From Sedimentisphaerales bacterium (GTDB taxonomy: Bacteria > Planctomycetota > Phycisphaerae > Sedimentisphaerales > UBA12454), in the NCBI GenBank assembly GCA_016930635.1, contig JAFGGI010000013.1, positions 1-57,249 of the forward strand: a DNA stretch of 57,249 bases, read 5' to 3'. Position 1 is the first letter of the stretch; each line of letters starts with the position of its first letter. The position numbers and the translations under genes were made by a program. This document shows positions 26,896 to 35,999 of the stretch, in pieces. The notes under the pieces are model-generated. The model was given only the letters and a program-made list of their open reading frames with translations. It had not been told where the DNA came from and searched no databases.

Positions 26896-28209
26896 ATGCC
26901 TAAAGATACCGTTAATATTGAAAAAGAAAGAAATGTTTGCGATGTAACATTGCCCCAAAACGGATCAAATAGTTTGCGACAGGATTTTGTATGGATGTTC
27001 TTCGGTAATTTTATATACAGGGGGTGTCAATGGGGCATTTTAGTCAGTTTAGCGAAGCTGATGGACGCATCTGAAGTGGGCAAATTTGCGCTTGGACTGG
27101 CAATTACAGCTCCGATTGTTATGTTTTTGCAATTGCAGCTTAGAGGTGTTGAATCTACAGATGTCAAAGATTTATATTCCTTTGGCGATTACCTTGGTTT
27201 ACGTTTAATAGCTGTTTTTCTTGTATTGGTGTTGTCCATAATAATTAGCTTGTTTTCTTACGGTTTGAGCAGCACTACAGTTGTGATCATATTTGTGGCC
27301 TTGGCAAAAATTACAGAATCGGCGAGTGATATAATATTTGGACTGTTCCAAAAACATATGCGGATGGACAAAATCAGCATAAGTATGGTTTTGAAAGGTG
27401 TAATCAGCTTAGCGGTATTTTCTCTGGTAATCTGGCTGTCTCGCAACACGATTTTAGGCGTATTAGCGATGGGGTTATCCTGGCTTGGTGTTCTGGTCTG
27501 TTATGATTTACCGCAGGCAAAATATTTTGATTCAACGAAGCCGGTATTTCAGTATAAGAAGCTTTGGTCACTGACTAAACTTGCAATACCATTAGGGGTG
27601 GTAATGGGACTGATCAGTCTTCAGGATAATATCCCAAAATATTATATAAAGAGTTATCATGGAGAATCTGCATTAGGTTATTTTGCTGCGGTCAGTTATG
27701 TTGTTATTGCGGCACGAATGTTGATTTTATCTTTAGGGCAGTCAGCTATACCTCGTCTTGCACGTTATTATATTGAGAACCGCAAAGCTTTTTTGCAATT
27801 GCTTTTCAAGATGCAGGGGACAGCGGTTTTGATGGGTGTGGGGGTAATTGGGTTTGGGCTTGTCTTTGGCAAATGGTTTCTTGAATTCGCTTATACGAAA
27901 GATTATGTAGCGTATTTTGATGTTTTTATTTGGTTGCTTGTTGTTTGCGCAGTAGCATTTGTTAATTCGATGTTCGGATATGCCGTTACCGGGGCAAGAT
28001 ATTTTAAGATTCAGGTACCACAAAGCATTCTTGTTATTCTGGCAATATTAATCAGCAGCAGCATATTAATTCCTCGTTATGCTCTGGTTGGTGCAGTTTG
28101 GGCAATGCTGACGGCAATGCTTGTAAAGGCAATAACTTTTGTTTGTATATTAGCTTATTGTTTAAGCAAAAAACCTGTGACAGAGGAGCTTAGCACAGAA
28201 AATAATTGA
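26896..28209 (+). CDS. Wzx-type polysaccharide flippase
   Basis: 437 aa with about 12 hydrophobic segments, MATE/MOP-superfamily polysaccharide exporter. It moves undecaprenyl-linked repeat units across the inner membrane. The N-terminal amphipathic FVWMFFGNFIYRGCQW and the later GYFAAVSYVVIAARMLILS fit the PST family. The following polymerase gene supports a Wzx/Wzy system. The start is uncertain because no clear Shine-Dalgarno is seen, but the sequence shared with the upstream relic begins only at residue 25. Confidence 0.8.
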   Translation: MPKDTVNIEKERNVCDVTLPQNGSNSLRQDFVWMFFGNFIYRGCQWGILVSLAKLMDASEVGKFALGLAITAPIVMFLQLQLRGVESTDVKDLYSFGDYLGLRLIAVFLVLVLSIIISLFSYGLSSTTVVIIFVALAKITESASDIIFGLFQKHMRMDKISISMVLKGVISLAVFSLVIWLSRNTILGVLAMGLSWLGVLVCYDLPQAKYFDSTKPVFQYKKLWSLTKLAIPLGVVMGLISLQDNIPKYYIKSYHGESALGYFAAVSYVVIAARMLILSLGQSAIPRLARYYIENRKAFLQLLFKMQGTAVLMGVGVIGFGLVFGKWFLEFAYTKDYVAYFDVFIWLLVVCAVAFVNSMFGYAVTGARYFKIQVPQSILVILAILISSSILIPRYALVGAVWAMLTAMLVKAITFVCILAYCLSKKPVTEELSTENN

Positions 28210-28250
28210 TGTAGAAGCGGGCAAGATACCGGTATATCTCTGATTGTTAA

Positions 28251-29804
28251 ATGAATATATATCAGGAAGAAACAGCGTATTATACACCTGAGGAGGTTGA
28301 CCTGAGAAGATCAGAAATTCCACGGCTTTTGGAATTCCGTCGTGATTGTCTGCGCAAGACATCATGGCTCTATGTTCTTTGGCTTATGTTTGGGATTCTG
28401 ATATCTTTTGGGGTATATCATGTATCCAGAAGTGAGCCTCTTTCATCTTTAATCCCATCTTTGTCTGTTTATTATATTTTTGTATTGATTCATATTATTT
28501 TCAGGTTTAAGAAAGGCGGAAGAGCCAATGTTTTGGCCCCGGATGTTCTTTACATAGCAATCTATACAGTTTTTCATCTTGGCTATGTTACTCTGTATGC
28601 ATTAGATTTCGTTCCGTATTCAACCTATATTTTCTACTATGTTCATTCAATTCCCAGAAGTTTGTTGGTAGTGAATCTTGGTCTGTTAGGCTTTTTATTC
28701 GGATATGAAATAATCGGTCCCAAGTCAGAAGTTGTCATTGACCAATCCAGCATTATGATTCCTCGCATTACCTGGGCTGGTGTTGGGGTTATTTTTATGG
28801 CAGTAGCTTTAGCTATGCATTATTTTGCGATAGCAGCGGTAGGCATGGCTTTAATCCGGGGCTATGGTTATACAGTTCTGCAGAACATATCTATGTACAC
28901 GTCATATTTCTGGGCTCTTATGTTTACCCAGAGCAGTCTTTTGATGAGCTTTGGTTTGGTTATTTATGTATTATCGAGCACTCTTAGACATGGCAAGTTA
29001 TTTTACTCCAAGCCGGTTATGGCAATGTTTATTGTGTTTATATCTACCGTAGCATTGGAAGGAAATCGAACCGAGGTTTTGCTGCTTGGGGTTCCTGTTA
29101 TGCTGATTAGGCATTATTTTATTAAAAGGATTCGGATACGCTACCTTGCAGGTATTGCTGTGGGAGCACTTATGTTATTTGCAGCGTTGGGTGTCGCGCG
29201 CACTATTGCGTTAAATCCTGCTAAAATGTGGCAGGAGTATAAATATAAGAAATCAGCTGAGAGTATGGACTGGACAACGCCTATAGTAGAAATGGGAGGA
29301 TCTTTTTTGGTGGTTTCCATCACATGTGGAGATGTTCCGTATAATGTACCGTATTGGAAGGGATCTTCCTGGCGTGATTCAATTATACATTTTGTTCCGT
29401 TTTTACAAAGAATCCTTGCAAAAGCAGGATTACCGATGCGGTCACCTTCCGACTGGGTTACAGTAACATATTTTGGTTTGAGCGCTTCCGGCAGAGGGTT
29501 TACCGTAGCCGCGGAAGGATATTTGAATTTTGGTTTGCCTGGTGCGTTTGCGGAGTTAATGTTATTTGGAGTTTTTATACGATGGCTGACCATTAAATTC
29601 AGCAAAAAACCATCTGCAATGTGGGGGCTTATTTTTCTGGGTTGCATGGGGCCGTCGGTTATAGTTATACGAAACCATATGAATCTGGTGACTAATGTTA
29701 TCACTCAGGTCTTTTTAATAGCTATATTATTTAATATTCTATTAGGCCATGAACCTTATTCAGAAGGTCAGGATGAATTAACCTACAATTCTGATTATGC
29801 TTAA
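28251..29804 (+). CDS. O-antigen/exopolysaccharide polymerase (Wzy-like)
   Basis: 517 aa, about 10-12 membrane segments with a long periplasmic loop after residue 330 (around MDWTTPIVEMGGSF to SPSDWVTVTYFG), the usual Wzy shape. The N-terminal 45 residues are cytoplasmic and charged. It joins repeat units on the periplasmic face. Primary sequence is poorly conserved in this class, so the call depends on topology and on the neighbouring flippase and glycosyltransferases. No Shine-Dalgarno stands out before the ATG. Confidence 0.72.
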   Translation: MNIYQEETAYYTPEEVDLRRSEIPRLLEFRRDCLRKTSWLYVLWLMFGILISFGVYHVSRSEPLSSLIPSLSVYYIFVLIHIIFRFKKGGRANVLAPDVLYIAIYTVFHLGYVTLYALDFVPYSTYIFYYVHSIPRSLLVVNLGLLGFLFGYEIIGPKSEVVIDQSSIMIPRITWAGVGVIFMAVALAMHYFAIAAVGMALIRGYGYTVLQNISMYTSYFWALMFTQSSLLMSFGLVIYVLSSTLRHGKLFYSKPVMAMFIVFISTVALEGNRTEVLLLGVPVMLIRHYFIKRIRIRYLAGIAVGALMLFAALGVARTIALNPAKMWQEYKYKKSAESMDWTTPIVEMGGSFLVVSITCGDVPYNVPYWKGSSWRDSIIHFVPFLQRILAKAGLPMRSPSDWVTVTYFGLSASGRGFTVAAEGYLNFGLPGAFAELMLFGVFIRWLTIKFSKKPSAMWGLIFLGCMGPSVIVIRNHMNLVTNVITQVFLIAILFNILLGHEPYSEGQDELTYNSDYA

Positions 29805-29828
29805 TCATCGATTTGTGTAATATAGTAA

Positions 29829-30968
29829 ATGACAGACAATAAAAAATGTAAAGTGTTGCATCTTGTTCATGTGATGGGGCATGGCGGCATAGAAACGTTT
29901 TTGATGTCTATGTTGCGTTGTTTTGATCGCGAACGCTTTCATATGGACATAGCTTATTGTGGTCCTCAGGAGGGTGCTTATGCTGATGAGGTGCGTAAGC
30001 TTGGATGTAATTTGATAAGCTGCAGTATGGGTATCGACCAGCTTAGATTTATGAGTAAATTTGCACATATTTTACGCAAAGGCGATTATAATGCAGTAAA
30101 TACCCATTTGTCTGATATGGGAGGGGGAGCGATTTTGACAGCGAAAATGTGCGGTATTCCTGCCAGGGTAGCCTCTTATCATACAAATCTGGTAAAAAGG
30201 CGAGCTATTAAGAAATTTTATCTTGAGACAATGAGACGTATAATTGTAAGAACGTCGACAGATATCACAACTTCTTCTCCTGATGTTAGTGAATCACACT
30301 TTACCCGTATACCTGCCGGAGCAGGAATGGTTCATCCAATATCATACGGAGTAGATACTGCCCGGTTTAGCGAAGATAAAATTGAACCATTGGATCTTAA
30401 GGATATGGGAGTTTGTACAGGTGATATTTTAATAGGTCATGTAGGACGTTTTGTTCCTCAGAAAAATCATATTGCTATTGTTAATATAGCGTCTATAGTA
30501 GTTAAGCAGTTTCCTCGGGTCAAGTTTATTCTTTGCGCTAAAGACGGCAGCCTCAAAAGTGAAGTAATGGCAAAAATTTCGGAGTCGGGCTTGTCAAAAT
30601 ATTTTGTTTTCGTACGCGGCATAGATGATATGCGTCGATTTTATAAAACAATTGATATTTTTATTCTTCCATCCAGTCATGAGGGCATGCCGGTATCGAT
30701 AATTGAAGCGCAGGCGGCAGCTAAGCCGATAATTGCTTCCCGCCTTGGCGGTATTGAGATAGCCACCTGTGGCCAGGCACAGGAGAATCTTTTTGCGGTG
30801 AATGACATTAAGTCTTTTTCGCAATGCCTGATAGATTTATTAAGTGATAAAGAGAAAAGGCATTTTCTTGGAGAAGCCGGCCGGAGATATGTCAGAGAAA
30901 AGTTTGATATCAGCATCGCGGTAAGAAAATACGAAAGGCTGTATTTAAATCAGAAAATTGCAGATTAA
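29829..30968 (+). CDS. GT4 glycosyltransferase
   Basis: 379 aa, GT-B fold. HVMGHGGIETFLMSML near the N-terminus is the acceptor-side loop common in GT4 enzymes. IGHVGRFVPQKNH marks the start of the nucleotide-sugar domain, and E-GMPVSII-E (the EX7E motif, in SSHEGMPVSIIEAQ) binds the donor. It adds one sugar to the lipid-linked repeat unit in the cytoplasm. Donor and linkage cannot be read from sequence. Confidence 0.85.
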   Translation: MTDNKKCKVLHLVHVMGHGGIETFLMSMLRCFDRERFHMDIAYCGPQEGAYADEVRKLGCNLISCSMGIDQLRFMSKFAHILRKGDYNAVNTHLSDMGGGAILTAKMCGIPARVASYHTNLVKRRAIKKFYLETMRRIIVRTSTDITTSSPDVSESHFTRIPAGAGMVHPISYGVDTARFSEDKIEPLDLKDMGVCTGDILIGHVGRFVPQKNHIAIVNIASIVVKQFPRVKFILCAKDGSLKSEVMAKISESGLSKYFVFVRGIDDMRRFYKTIDIFILPSSHEGMPVSIIEAQAAAKPIIASRLGGIEIATCGQAQENLFAVNDIKSFSQCLIDLLSDKEKRHFLGEAGRRYVREKFDISIAVRKYERLYLNQKIAD

Positions 30969-31011
30969 AACTTGTCCTTGTTAATAAACATTTATTTTAA
31001 AGGAACGGTTT

Positions 31012-32001
31012 ATGTTGAAAAATAAAAAAGTTCTTGTAACAGGTGCTGGTGGTTTTATAGGCTCACATCTTGTTGAAGCTCTTCTGAAAAAGGGAGCGGA
31101 TGTACGCGCGTTTGTAAAATATAATGGTCGCGGTGATTGGGGAATGCTCTCAGATTTACCTGCTGAGTCTCAGAAAAGTCTTGATGTAGTGATGGGCAAT
31201 ATCTGCGACCCGTTTTTTGTAAGGAAAGCAGTACAGGGATGTGATTATGTATTCCATCTGGCTGCTCTTATAGGTATACCCTATAGTTATGTTGCACCAA
31301 ATGATTATGTTGTAACTAATGTTCAGGGCACCGTTAATGTCCTGCAGGCCTGTAGAGACGAGCAAACGCCTCGGATGATACATACTTCTACCAGCGAGAC
31401 ATACGGTACGGCTCAATATGTTCCTATTGACGAGAAGCATCCATTGCAAGGCCAATCCCCGTATTCTGCAAGTAAAATAGGGGCAGATAAAATGGCAGAA
31501 TCCTATTACAATAGTTTTGAACTGCCTGTTGTTATTGTCAGACCTTTTAACACGTTTGGTCCGCGGCAATCCGCACGAGCATTTATTCCTACGGTTATCA
31601 CCCAGGCTTTAACACGAAACAAAGTCAAAATGGGCTCGTTGGAGCCAATTCGTGATATGACATTTGTGAGAGATACTGCGGAAGGATTTATTACCGTAGG
31701 TTTGTGCGATGAGGTAATAGGGCAGGTGGTAAATCTCGGCATCGGCAGAGGAGAAAGTATCGGAACAATGGCTAAAATTATTTTGAAACTACTTGGTAAA
31801 AGTGAAGCGGATATAGAACAGGACCCGGCGCGCGTCAGACCGGTCAACAGTGAAGTTATGAGATTAGTAAGCAATAACGAAAAAGCTCGTAAAATTTGCG
31901 GCTGGGAACCTCAGTATACGCTTGAGCAGGGCCTGGAAGAGACAATAGAATGGATCAAGAAAAATCTGCATAATTATCGGCCTGATATATATGCGGTGTA
32001 A
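31012..32001 (+). CDS. LegB-like NAD-dependent sugar 4,6-dehydratase
   Basis: 329 aa extended SDR. TGAGGFIGSHL (10-20), GCDYVFHLAALIGIPYSY, HTSTSETYGTAQ and SPYSASKIGADK closely resemble LegB-type dehydratases of legionaminic-acid loci and related GDP-sugar dehydratases. PFNTFGPRQSARAFIPTVI is also typical. It sits directly before a nucleotidyltransferase and an RMD-like reductase, so the three likely make one activated deoxysugar. No other legionaminic genes (LegC, LegI and so on) are present, so legionaminic acid itself is unlikely. AAGGA precedes the ATG. Confidence 0.72.
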   Translation: MLKNKKVLVTGAGGFIGSHLVEALLKKGADVRAFVKYNGRGDWGMLSDLPAESQKSLDVVMGNICDPFFVRKAVQGCDYVFHLAALIGIPYSYVAPNDYVVTNVQGTVNVLQACRDEQTPRMIHTSTSETYGTAQYVPIDEKHPLQGQSPYSASKIGADKMAESYYNSFELPVVIVRPFNTFGPRQSARAFIPTVITQALTRNKVKMGSLEPIRDMTFVRDTAEGFITVGLCDEVIGQVVNLGIGRGESIGTMAKIILKLLGKSEADIEQDPARVRPVNSEVMRLVSNNEKARKICGWEPQYTLEQGLEETIEWIKKNLHNYRPDIYAV

Positions 32002-32023
32002 TGTCAGTTTGGAGAGATAAGAA

Positions 32024-32743
32024 ATGAAAGATATTCGAGTTGTAATTTTGGCAGGCGGCAAAGGAACACGCCTTAAACCCTATACAACAGTATTTCCGAA
32101 GCCGTTGATGCCTATAGGTGAGATGCCTATATTAGAAGTTGTTTTGCGCCAGCTTAAATCATTTGGCTTTAAAAAAATAACTTTGTCTGTTAATCATCTT
32201 GCCGACCTTCTGCAGACTTTTTTTGGTGATGGAAGCAAATTTGGTCTTGATATTACATATTGCATGGAGGACAAACCCCTGGGCACAGCGGGATCAATTT
32301 CATTAGTCAACGATATAACAGAAAACTTTCTTGTGATGAACGGTGATCTGCTTACGACGCTGGATTATGGTGCAATGGTAAAGGAACATATTAAATCAGC
32401 TAATGTTGCTACGATCGGAGTTTTCCCACGAAAGGTGAAAATTGATTTTGGTGTTCTTGATGTTGCCGATAACGGTGAGCTTATGGCATATAGGGAAAAA
32501 CCTGAATATGAATACCTGGTCAGTATGGGAGTTAATGCCTTTCACAAATCTGTTCTCGAATTCATACCCGATAAACAGTATTTAGATATTCCCACATTGA
32601 TGATGAACTTAAAAAATGCCGGCAAACAGGTTCTTGCTTATCGCTCTGAATGTCAATGGCTTGATATAGGCAGACCTGATGATTATGAAAGGGCGGTTGA
32701 ATTGTTTGAGCAGTCCAGGAACGAATATCTGGAGGAGGATTAA
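32024..32743 (+). CDS. sugar-phosphate nucleotidyltransferase
   Basis: 239 aa, single nucleotidyltransferase domain without a C-terminal beta-helix. LAGGKGTRLKPYTTVFPKPL (10-29) holds the G-x-G-x-R and F-P-K-P motifs, and MNGDLLT carries the metal-binding Asp. The WLDIGRPDDYERA ending matches the PtmE/HddC-type group that activates sugar-1-phosphates. GGAGAGA precedes the ATG. Immediately followed by an SDR reductase with no gap. Confidence 0.82.
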   Translation: MKDIRVVILAGGKGTRLKPYTTVFPKPLMPIGEMPILEVVLRQLKSFGFKKITLSVNHLADLLQTFFGDGSKFGLDITYCMEDKPLGTAGSISLVNDITENFLVMNGDLLTTLDYGAMVKEHIKSANVATIGVFPRKVKIDFGVLDVADNGELMAYREKPEYEYLVSMGVNAFHKSVLEFIPDKQYLDIPTLMMNLKNAGKQVLAYRSECQWLDIGRPDDYERAVELFEQSRNEYLEED

Positions 32744-33664
32744 ATGACCAGGCGGATACTTATAACCGGTGCATCAGGTTTTACCGGCAGATATATGCGT
32801 AAATATCTGCGTAGTCTGGGGCAGAAATTAAATATAATCGGCATGGATATTATTAAACCGGAGGACGATTTATTTGATGAATTTATAACAGCAGATATTG
32901 CGTGTGCTAAAGCCGTCGAAGATGTAGTTGAACGGACCAGGCCTGATTATATTATTCATTTAGCTGGAACATTTGGCAGTAACAATAATGAGGAAATGTA
33001 CAGGGTCAATACATTTTCTATGGTGAACCTTTTAGAGGCAGTTATCAGATATATTCCGGAATCAGTAATTGTTGCAACAGGTTCAGCGGCAGAGTATGGC
33101 AGGATTACCGAAGAACAATTACCGGTCAAAGAAGACTGCCCCTGCAATCCAGTAATGCTTTATGGCTTTAGTAAATTGCTCGCGACACAAATTGCCCTTT
33201 ATTATCATCGTATCAGCAATATTAATATAACTATCGTAAGACCATTTCAGCTTATAGGCAAAGGTGTTTCTTCCAGGCTGGCTCCGGGTGCTTTTGCCAA
33301 CCAGTTAAAACAAGCTATTAGTAGTAATAAAAAAGTTATTGAAGTCGGCAATCTGGAAAGTTCCCGTGATTTTCTTGATGTCCACGATGCTGCAGAAGCC
33401 ATATGGGCTTTGTGCGAGAACCCTGCTGGCGGCGAAATATTTAACTTGTGTTCTCAAAATCCGGTGAAGATATCAGATATGCTTGCTGCTATGATAAAAG
33501 CCAGCGATACTGATGTGGAGATTAAGGTTGACCCAAAAAGATTGCGCGGCAAGTCAGATGTTTCAGTAGTTTACGGCAGTTTTGAAAAGTTAAACAAGCA
33601 CTGCGGCTGGAAACCGAAAATATCTTTGCAGGATAGTGTTAGAGATATGTTTGACGGGGATTGA
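32744..33664 (+). CDS. RMD-like SDR, nucleotide-sugar 4-ketoreductase
   Basis: 306 aa; ATG directly after the previous stop, with GGAGGAGG. TGASGFTGRYMRKYL, ATGSAAEYGRI and LYGFSKLLATQIA (Tyr, Lys) fit GDP-4-keto-6-deoxy-D-mannose reductases (RMD), which give GDP-rhamnose. SSRDFLDVHDAA is the usual C-terminal segment. It could reduce the Gmd product or that of the LegB-like dehydratase two genes upstream. Its stop overlaps the TTG start of the following glycosyltransferase. Confidence 0.75.
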   Translation: MTRRILITGASGFTGRYMRKYLRSLGQKLNIIGMDIIKPEDDLFDEFITADIACAKAVEDVVERTRPDYIIHLAGTFGSNNNEEMYRVNTFSMVNLLEAVIRYIPESVIVATGSAAEYGRITEEQLPVKEDCPCNPVMLYGFSKLLATQIALYYHRISNINITIVRPFQLIGKGVSSRLAPGAFANQLKQAISSNKKVIEVGNLESSRDFLDVHDAAEAIWALCENPAGGEIFNLCSQNPVKISDMLAAMIKASDTDVEIKVDPKRLRGKSDVSVVYGSFEKLNKHCGWKPKISLQDSVRDMFDGD

Positions 33665-34887
33665 GTGTTACTTTGCGGGCAATAGTTGCTTTAGAAAATC
33701 GTTTTCTTAAAACAAGAAATGGAGATATTTATTCTTCCACAGTCTGTGATTATCTTTTTTGGAAGAGATATTTGCAGATTTTTGATGAAGTAATGGTTTT
33801 TGCGCGTGTTACTGAAATCAAAGAGGAAAAACTGCCGAAATTACCGGCTACAGGCCCGAACATCCGTTTTTTTGAAATGCCTACGTTTATAGGACCTTGG
33901 CAATATTTGAAGTTGTATTCCAAACTGAATACTTTGGCTAAAAAAGTAGCATCAGAAAACGATGTGTTCATCTTGCGAATACCCGGTACTATGGCCAACT
34001 TATTAGAAAAAACGTTAAAAAAGAGAAAATATCCATATGGTGTTGAAGTTGTTGGTGACCCATGGGATAGTTTTTCTCCGGGAGGTGTTAAAAGCATACT
34101 TCGTCCTGTTGCGAGATTAAAGATTTGTAGTGATATGAAACGTCAGTGTCATATGGCGGCGGCTGCATCTTATGTGACACAGTATATACTGCAGGAGCGA
34201 TATCCAACAGATTGTTGGTCGACCCATTATTCCAGCATAGAATTGCCGGATGGTATGATAGCCGGCCAAAGCGAACTTGAAAGCCGGTTCAGTCGATTAG
34301 AAAAGGCTGTTGCTAATAAGGGTGGTTTTCGTATATGTCATATAGGCAGCATGTCTGCATTATATAAAGCCCAGGATGTACTTATAGAAGCGATAGCTTG
34401 TTGCATAAAAAAAGGTTTTAATTTAGAGGCGGTCTTTTTAGGTGATGGGCGATATCTTTCTATATTTGAGAACAAAGCCAGAGAGTTTAATATATCCGAC
34501 CGTATAAATTTTGCTGGAAGGGTTCCGGCTGGACAGCAGGTGATGTCGTATCTTGATTCTTCGGATATATTTGTTTTGCCTTCCATAACAGAAGGGTTGC
34601 CGAGATCGCTTATTGAAGCAATGTCCAGGGGGCTGCCTTGTATTGGCAGTGATGTTGGGGGTATAAAAGAATTGCTTTTGGAGGAGGACAGGGTTGTTCC
34701 CGGCAACGCGGAGAAGTTGGCAGATAAATTAATAGCAATAATGACCGATTTGGATAAAATGAAAGAGATGTCAGCCCGTAATCTGGAAAAGTCGAAAGAA
34801 TATCGTTCAAGTGAATTAAATAAAAGACGCATCGAATTTTATGAAAAAGTTATTGAAGCAACAAAAAAACATATTACTGACATCTAA
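33661..34887 (+). CDS. GT4 glycosyltransferase
   Basis: 408 aa. The only long-frame starts are TTG codons (33661 overlapping the previous stop, or 33673), so the exact start is uncertain. The C-terminal GT-B half has ICHIGSMSALYKAQDVLIEAI, INFAGRVPAGQQVMSYL, and E-GLPRSLI-E (EX7E). The N-terminal acceptor half is diverged. Acts on the lipid-linked unit; specificity not predictable. Confidence 0.8.
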   Translation: MSVTLRAIVALENRFLKTRNGDIYSSTVCDYLFWKRYLQIFDEVMVFARVTEIKEEKLPKLPATGPNIRFFEMPTFIGPWQYLKLYSKLNTLAKKVASENDVFILRIPGTMANLLEKTLKKRKYPYGVEVVGDPWDSFSPGGVKSILRPVARLKICSDMKRQCHMAAAASYVTQYILQERYPTDCWSTHYSSIELPDGMIAGQSELESRFSRLEKAVANKGGFRICHIGSMSALYKAQDVLIEAIACCIKKGFNLEAVFLGDGRYLSIFENKAREFNISDRINFAGRVPAGQQVMSYLDSSDIFVLPSITEGLPRSLIEAMSRGLPCIGSDVGGIKELLLEEDRVVPGNAEKLADKLIAIMTDLDKMKEMSARNLEKSKEYRSSELNKRRIEFYEKVIEATKKHITDI

Positions 34888-34925
34888 AATAACGAACTCA
34901 TGATATAAAATACAGGACACAATTT

Positions 34926-35972
34926 ATGGAAATAAAAAATTACGTTGTGTGTAAAGACATCCTTGGTATTCAAACGAATTCGAAATATATCGGCTGGTCA
35001 TTTGGTCATCCGAATGAATCTGTTTCTGAAGAAGAATTAAAAACCTGCCGTATTGTAGTCAAGCTTATAGTTGATCCGCTGAAGATAGAATCGGAGAAGA
35101 TGTCCGGCCTTCAAAAGTATCATTATTGGAGGGGAGAACCTGGACGTGACGAGCTTTTTTATGAACGTAATTTTTTTGCCGGGACCAAATTGAGAATGCT
35201 TATAAAAGGCATAATAAGCAATAGACCGGAAATCCGTGTTAATAAGAATTTTCTTCGTTTTATCAGATTCAGATTTAACAATTTGCATTCTCCGGGATAT
35301 ATCCTGACAGATCTTGTTTGTGTTTTGCTGTTACAGCATGGCTTTAGTCCATTACATTGTTCTGGTTTTAGTGTGGGAGATTTTGCGATTGCTGTTGTTG
35401 CACCCGGAGATACAGGAAAGACATTGACTACTATGCGGGCGGTGTTTGATGCGAAAGCTTCTTATATGTCGGAAGACCTGGGTGTTGTTGACAAGGAAAA
35501 TTTTTATGCCTGTCCCTGGACGTCTACTTTCCGTTATTATGATGAGCTTAGTATGAGTTGGATATTGCGATGGCGGATGAAAATTTTAAAGGTATTTCCG
35601 CCTGCCGAGCTAATACCGGTTCCAGGTGACCATAGAAATATTGATTATTATATAGGCAAAGACAGGATTATTGCTAATAAGAAACTTACTCATCTTGCTC
35701 TTTTGGCTCGTCGAAATGGAGGGGTTAAAGTACTCGATAAAGCTGAAGCCAGGGAAATGTTATTTAATCTAAATAGATATGAGTTTTTCTATATGAAAAG
35801 TCCAATGCTGACGGCTTATTCGTATTTCAACCCCAGCCTGGATGTTTTTGCTATAGAGGAGAAAGAAAGAGAAATTTTAGGCCAGCTTGTTGATAATACC
35901 ACTTGTCTGTTGGTACAAAGCGAGGATCCGACCAAATTTGCCGAAATGATTATAGACACTATCAAGTCATAA
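34926..35972 (+). CDS. HprK-like P-loop kinase-fold protein
   Basis: 348 aa. The P-loop APGDTGKT (159-166) is preceded by PLHCSGF (H144) and followed by YMSEDLGVV, the order of LHxxG, Walker A and the acidic motif in HPr kinase C-terminal domains. The N-terminal 120 residues do not resemble HprK. Such HprK-related proteins occur in polysaccharide loci, where their substrates are generally unknown; phosphorylation of a sugar or of a small protein is possible. AGGA lies nine bases before the ATG. The gene lies between two GT4 genes. Confidence 0.6.
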   Translation: MEIKNYVVCKDILGIQTNSKYIGWSFGHPNESVSEEELKTCRIVVKLIVDPLKIESEKMSGLQKYHYWRGEPGRDELFYERNFFAGTKLRMLIKGIISNRPEIRVNKNFLRFIRFRFNNLHSPGYILTDLVCVLLLQHGFSPLHCSGFSVGDFAIAVVAPGDTGKTLTTMRAVFDAKASYMSEDLGVVDKENFYACPWTSTFRYYDELSMSWILRWRMKILKVFPPAELIPVPGDHRNIDYYIGKDRIIANKKLTHLALLARRNGGVKVLDKAEAREMLFNLNRYEFFYMKSPMLTAYSYFNPSLDVFAIEEKEREILGQLVDNTTCLLVQSEDPTKFAEMIIDTIKS

Positions 35973-35999
35973 GAGCGTAATCCTTATACACAGAAGAAT

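Noticed and set aside
31012-32001. Legionaminic acid biosynthesis, from the LegB-like dehydratase
   Set aside because: No LegC aminotransferase, LegI synthase or CMP-sugar synthetase is present in the window.
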